A DNA stretch of 7,169 bases, taken from contig CALPZT020000076.1 of NCBI GenBank assembly GCA_943328365.2, positions 1 to 7,169 of the forward strand, written 5' to 3'. The notes under the pieces are model-generated. The model was not told where the DNA came from and did no database searches. It saw nothing but the letters and a program-made list of their open reading frames with translations. Source of the DNA: Bifidobacterium breve (GTDB taxonomy: Bacteria; Actinomycetota; Actinomycetes; S36-B12). Made by a program: the position numbers and the translations under genes. Of the stretch, positions 6,110-7,169 are shown in pieces (position 1 is the stretch's first letter; every line of letters starts with the position of its first letter).

Positions 6110-7169
6110 ACACGTTCCCCTGGCTGACCGCACTTGGCGCGCTGCCGCTGATCGGCAGTGTCGTCGTCGCGCTCCTTCCGAAATCCCGTCCGAGCCTGGC
6201 CAAGCAGGTCGCGCTCGTCATCGCCCTGGCGACCCTCGTGCTCACGATCCTCATGGCGTTGTCCTTCGACGGGTCCTCGACCGCGCCATTCCAGTTCGTC
6301 GAGAACTACCCGTGGATTCCAGCGTTTGGCATCTCGTATGCGGTCGGCATCGACGGCATCGGCCTGGTACTCGTGGCACTTGCCGCGACACTTGTGCCAG
6401 TCGTCATATTGGCGGGTTGGCACGATGTCGATGACGCTGCGTCTCGAACGACGGGCAGCGTAAAGGGCTACTTCGCCCTCATCCTCGTCCTCGAAACCCT
6501 CATGATCGGCGTGTTCGCGTCAACTGACCTGTTCTTGTTCTACGTCTTCTTCGAGGCGATGCTCATACCGGTCTACTTCATGATCGGACGCTACGGAGGC
6601 CCGCAGCGCTCCTACGCAGCCGTGAAGTTCCTCATCTACAGTCTCGTCGGCGGGCTCCTCATGCTCGCTGCGCTCATCGGGCTGTACGTCGCTTCGGCGA
6701 ACCTCACCGGCACCGGTACCTTCGACTACCTGACCCTTGTCGGCCTCGACATCGATCCGGGCCTGCAGAAGCTCCTGTTCCTCGGGTTCTTCATCGCATT
6801 CGCGATCAAGGCACCTCTGTGGCCATTCCACACGTGGCTCCCGGACGCCGCCGCGCAATCCAAGCCGGGCACGTCGGTGCTCCTCATCGGCGTCCTCGAC
6901 AAGGTCGGAACCTTCGGCATGATCCGCTACTGCCTGCCGATCTTCCCGGCGGCGAGCGAGTACTACGCGCCGGTCGTCATCACGATGGCGCTCATCGGCA
7001 TCTTCTACGGTGCGTTCGTCGCCCTGAGCCAGCAGGATATGAAGCGGCTGTTCGCCTACTCCTCGATGTCGCATTTCGGCTTCATCGCACTCGGCATCTT
7101 CGTGTTCACCACGATCGGCGAGAGCGGATCCGTGGTCTACATGGTGGCTCACGGCCTCTCGACAGCAGC
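6106..7169 (+). CDS. nuoM: NADH-quinone oxidoreductase subunit M, N-terminal part (3' end outside window)
   Basis: The frame is open from GTG 6106 to the window end, giving 354 residues of a protein usually about 500 long. NuoM is the middle antiporter-like subunit of the membrane arm. Visible functional residues are Glu150 in FFEAMLIPVYFMIG (E. coli E144), Lys235 in FAIKAPLWPFHTWLPDA (K234), Lys266 in GVLDKVGTFGMIRY (K265) and His349 in AHGLSTA near the cut. SQQDMKRLFAYSSMSHFGF (309-327) is a family hallmark. The PDAAAQSKPGTSVLL segment (246-260) fits actinobacterial NuoM. The GTG overlaps the nuoL stop, and GGTGAGG (6094-6100) lies five bases upstream as a modest ribosome binding site. The C-terminal helices, including the conserved glutamate expected late in NuoM, are not in view. 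Confidence 0.96.
   Translation, partial: MNTFPWLTALGALPLIGSVVVALLPKSRPSLAKQVALVIALATLVLTILMALSFDGSSTAPFQFVENYPWIPAFGISYAVGIDGIGLVLVALAATLVPVVILAGWHDVDDAASRTTGSVKGYFALILVLETLMIGVFASTDLFLFYVFFEAMLIPVYFMIGRYGGPQRSYAAVKFLIYSLVGGLLMLAALIGLYVASANLTGTGTFDYLTLVGLDIDPGLQKLLFLGFFIAFAIKAPLWPFHTWLPDAAAQSKPGTSVLLIGVLDKVGTFGMIRYCLPIFPAASEYYAPVVITMALIGIFYGAFVALSQQDMKRLFAYSSMSHFGFIALGIFVFTTIGESGSVVYMVAHGLSTA

Noticed and set aside
1..7169. A novel system, mobile element, CRISPR array, tRNA or other RNA gene
   Set aside because: Nearly every base is accounted for by conserved complex I genes in standard order; I found no insertion-type terminal repeats, array repeats or RNA gene sequences.

Overview
The window is a contiguous piece of a respiratory complex I operon (proton-translocating NADH:quinone oxidoreductase, NDH-1), read entirely on the + strand in the order nuoG (3' part), nuoH, nuoI, nuoJ, nuoK, nuoL, nuoM (5' part). 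The sequence is clearly GC-rich, with GTG starts on nuoK, nuoL and nuoM, strong GGAGG-type ribosome binding sites and long spurious open frames opposite the genes. Family-specific features point to Actinomycetota: NuoH ends in a cytoplasmic tail with PVPPMPG, NuoJ carries a long tail with PTPGVYARHNAVDTPALL, and NuoM has the HTWLPDAAAQSKPGTSVLL stretch. A finer placement (for example Micrococcales) cannot be supported from this sequence alone.

Layout: 1-1149 is the C-terminal 382 residues of NuoG (peripheral arm, molybdopterin-oxidoreductase fold); 1146-2489 NuoH (quinone chamber, heel of the membrane arm); 2482-3051 NuoI (two 4Fe-4S clusters, N6a/N6b); 3048-3800 NuoJ; 3797-4096 NuoK; 4097-4168 the only intergenic gap; 4169-6109 NuoL (distal antiporter-like subunit); 6106-7169 the first 354 residues of NuoM (next antiporter-like subunit), cut by the window end. 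All other junctions overlap: G/H and I/J by ATGA, J/K and L/M by GTGA, H/I by 8 bp. This implies one transcript and translational coupling.

Together, NuoG and NuoI pass electrons from NADH along Fe-S clusters to quinone bound at the NuoH interface. NuoH, J and K link that reaction to the antiporter-like subunits NuoL and NuoM, which carry the buried Glu/Lys/His residues of the proton channels. All key residues I could check are present, so the complex looks functional.

I see no novel system, mobile element, CRISPR array or RNA gene. The small-scale features worth a look are an in-frame 24-bp tandem repeat at the end of nuoG, a perfect GC-rich inverted repeat plus a seven-codon open frame in the nuoK-nuoL gap, and lineage-type C-terminal tails on NuoH, NuoI and NuoJ.
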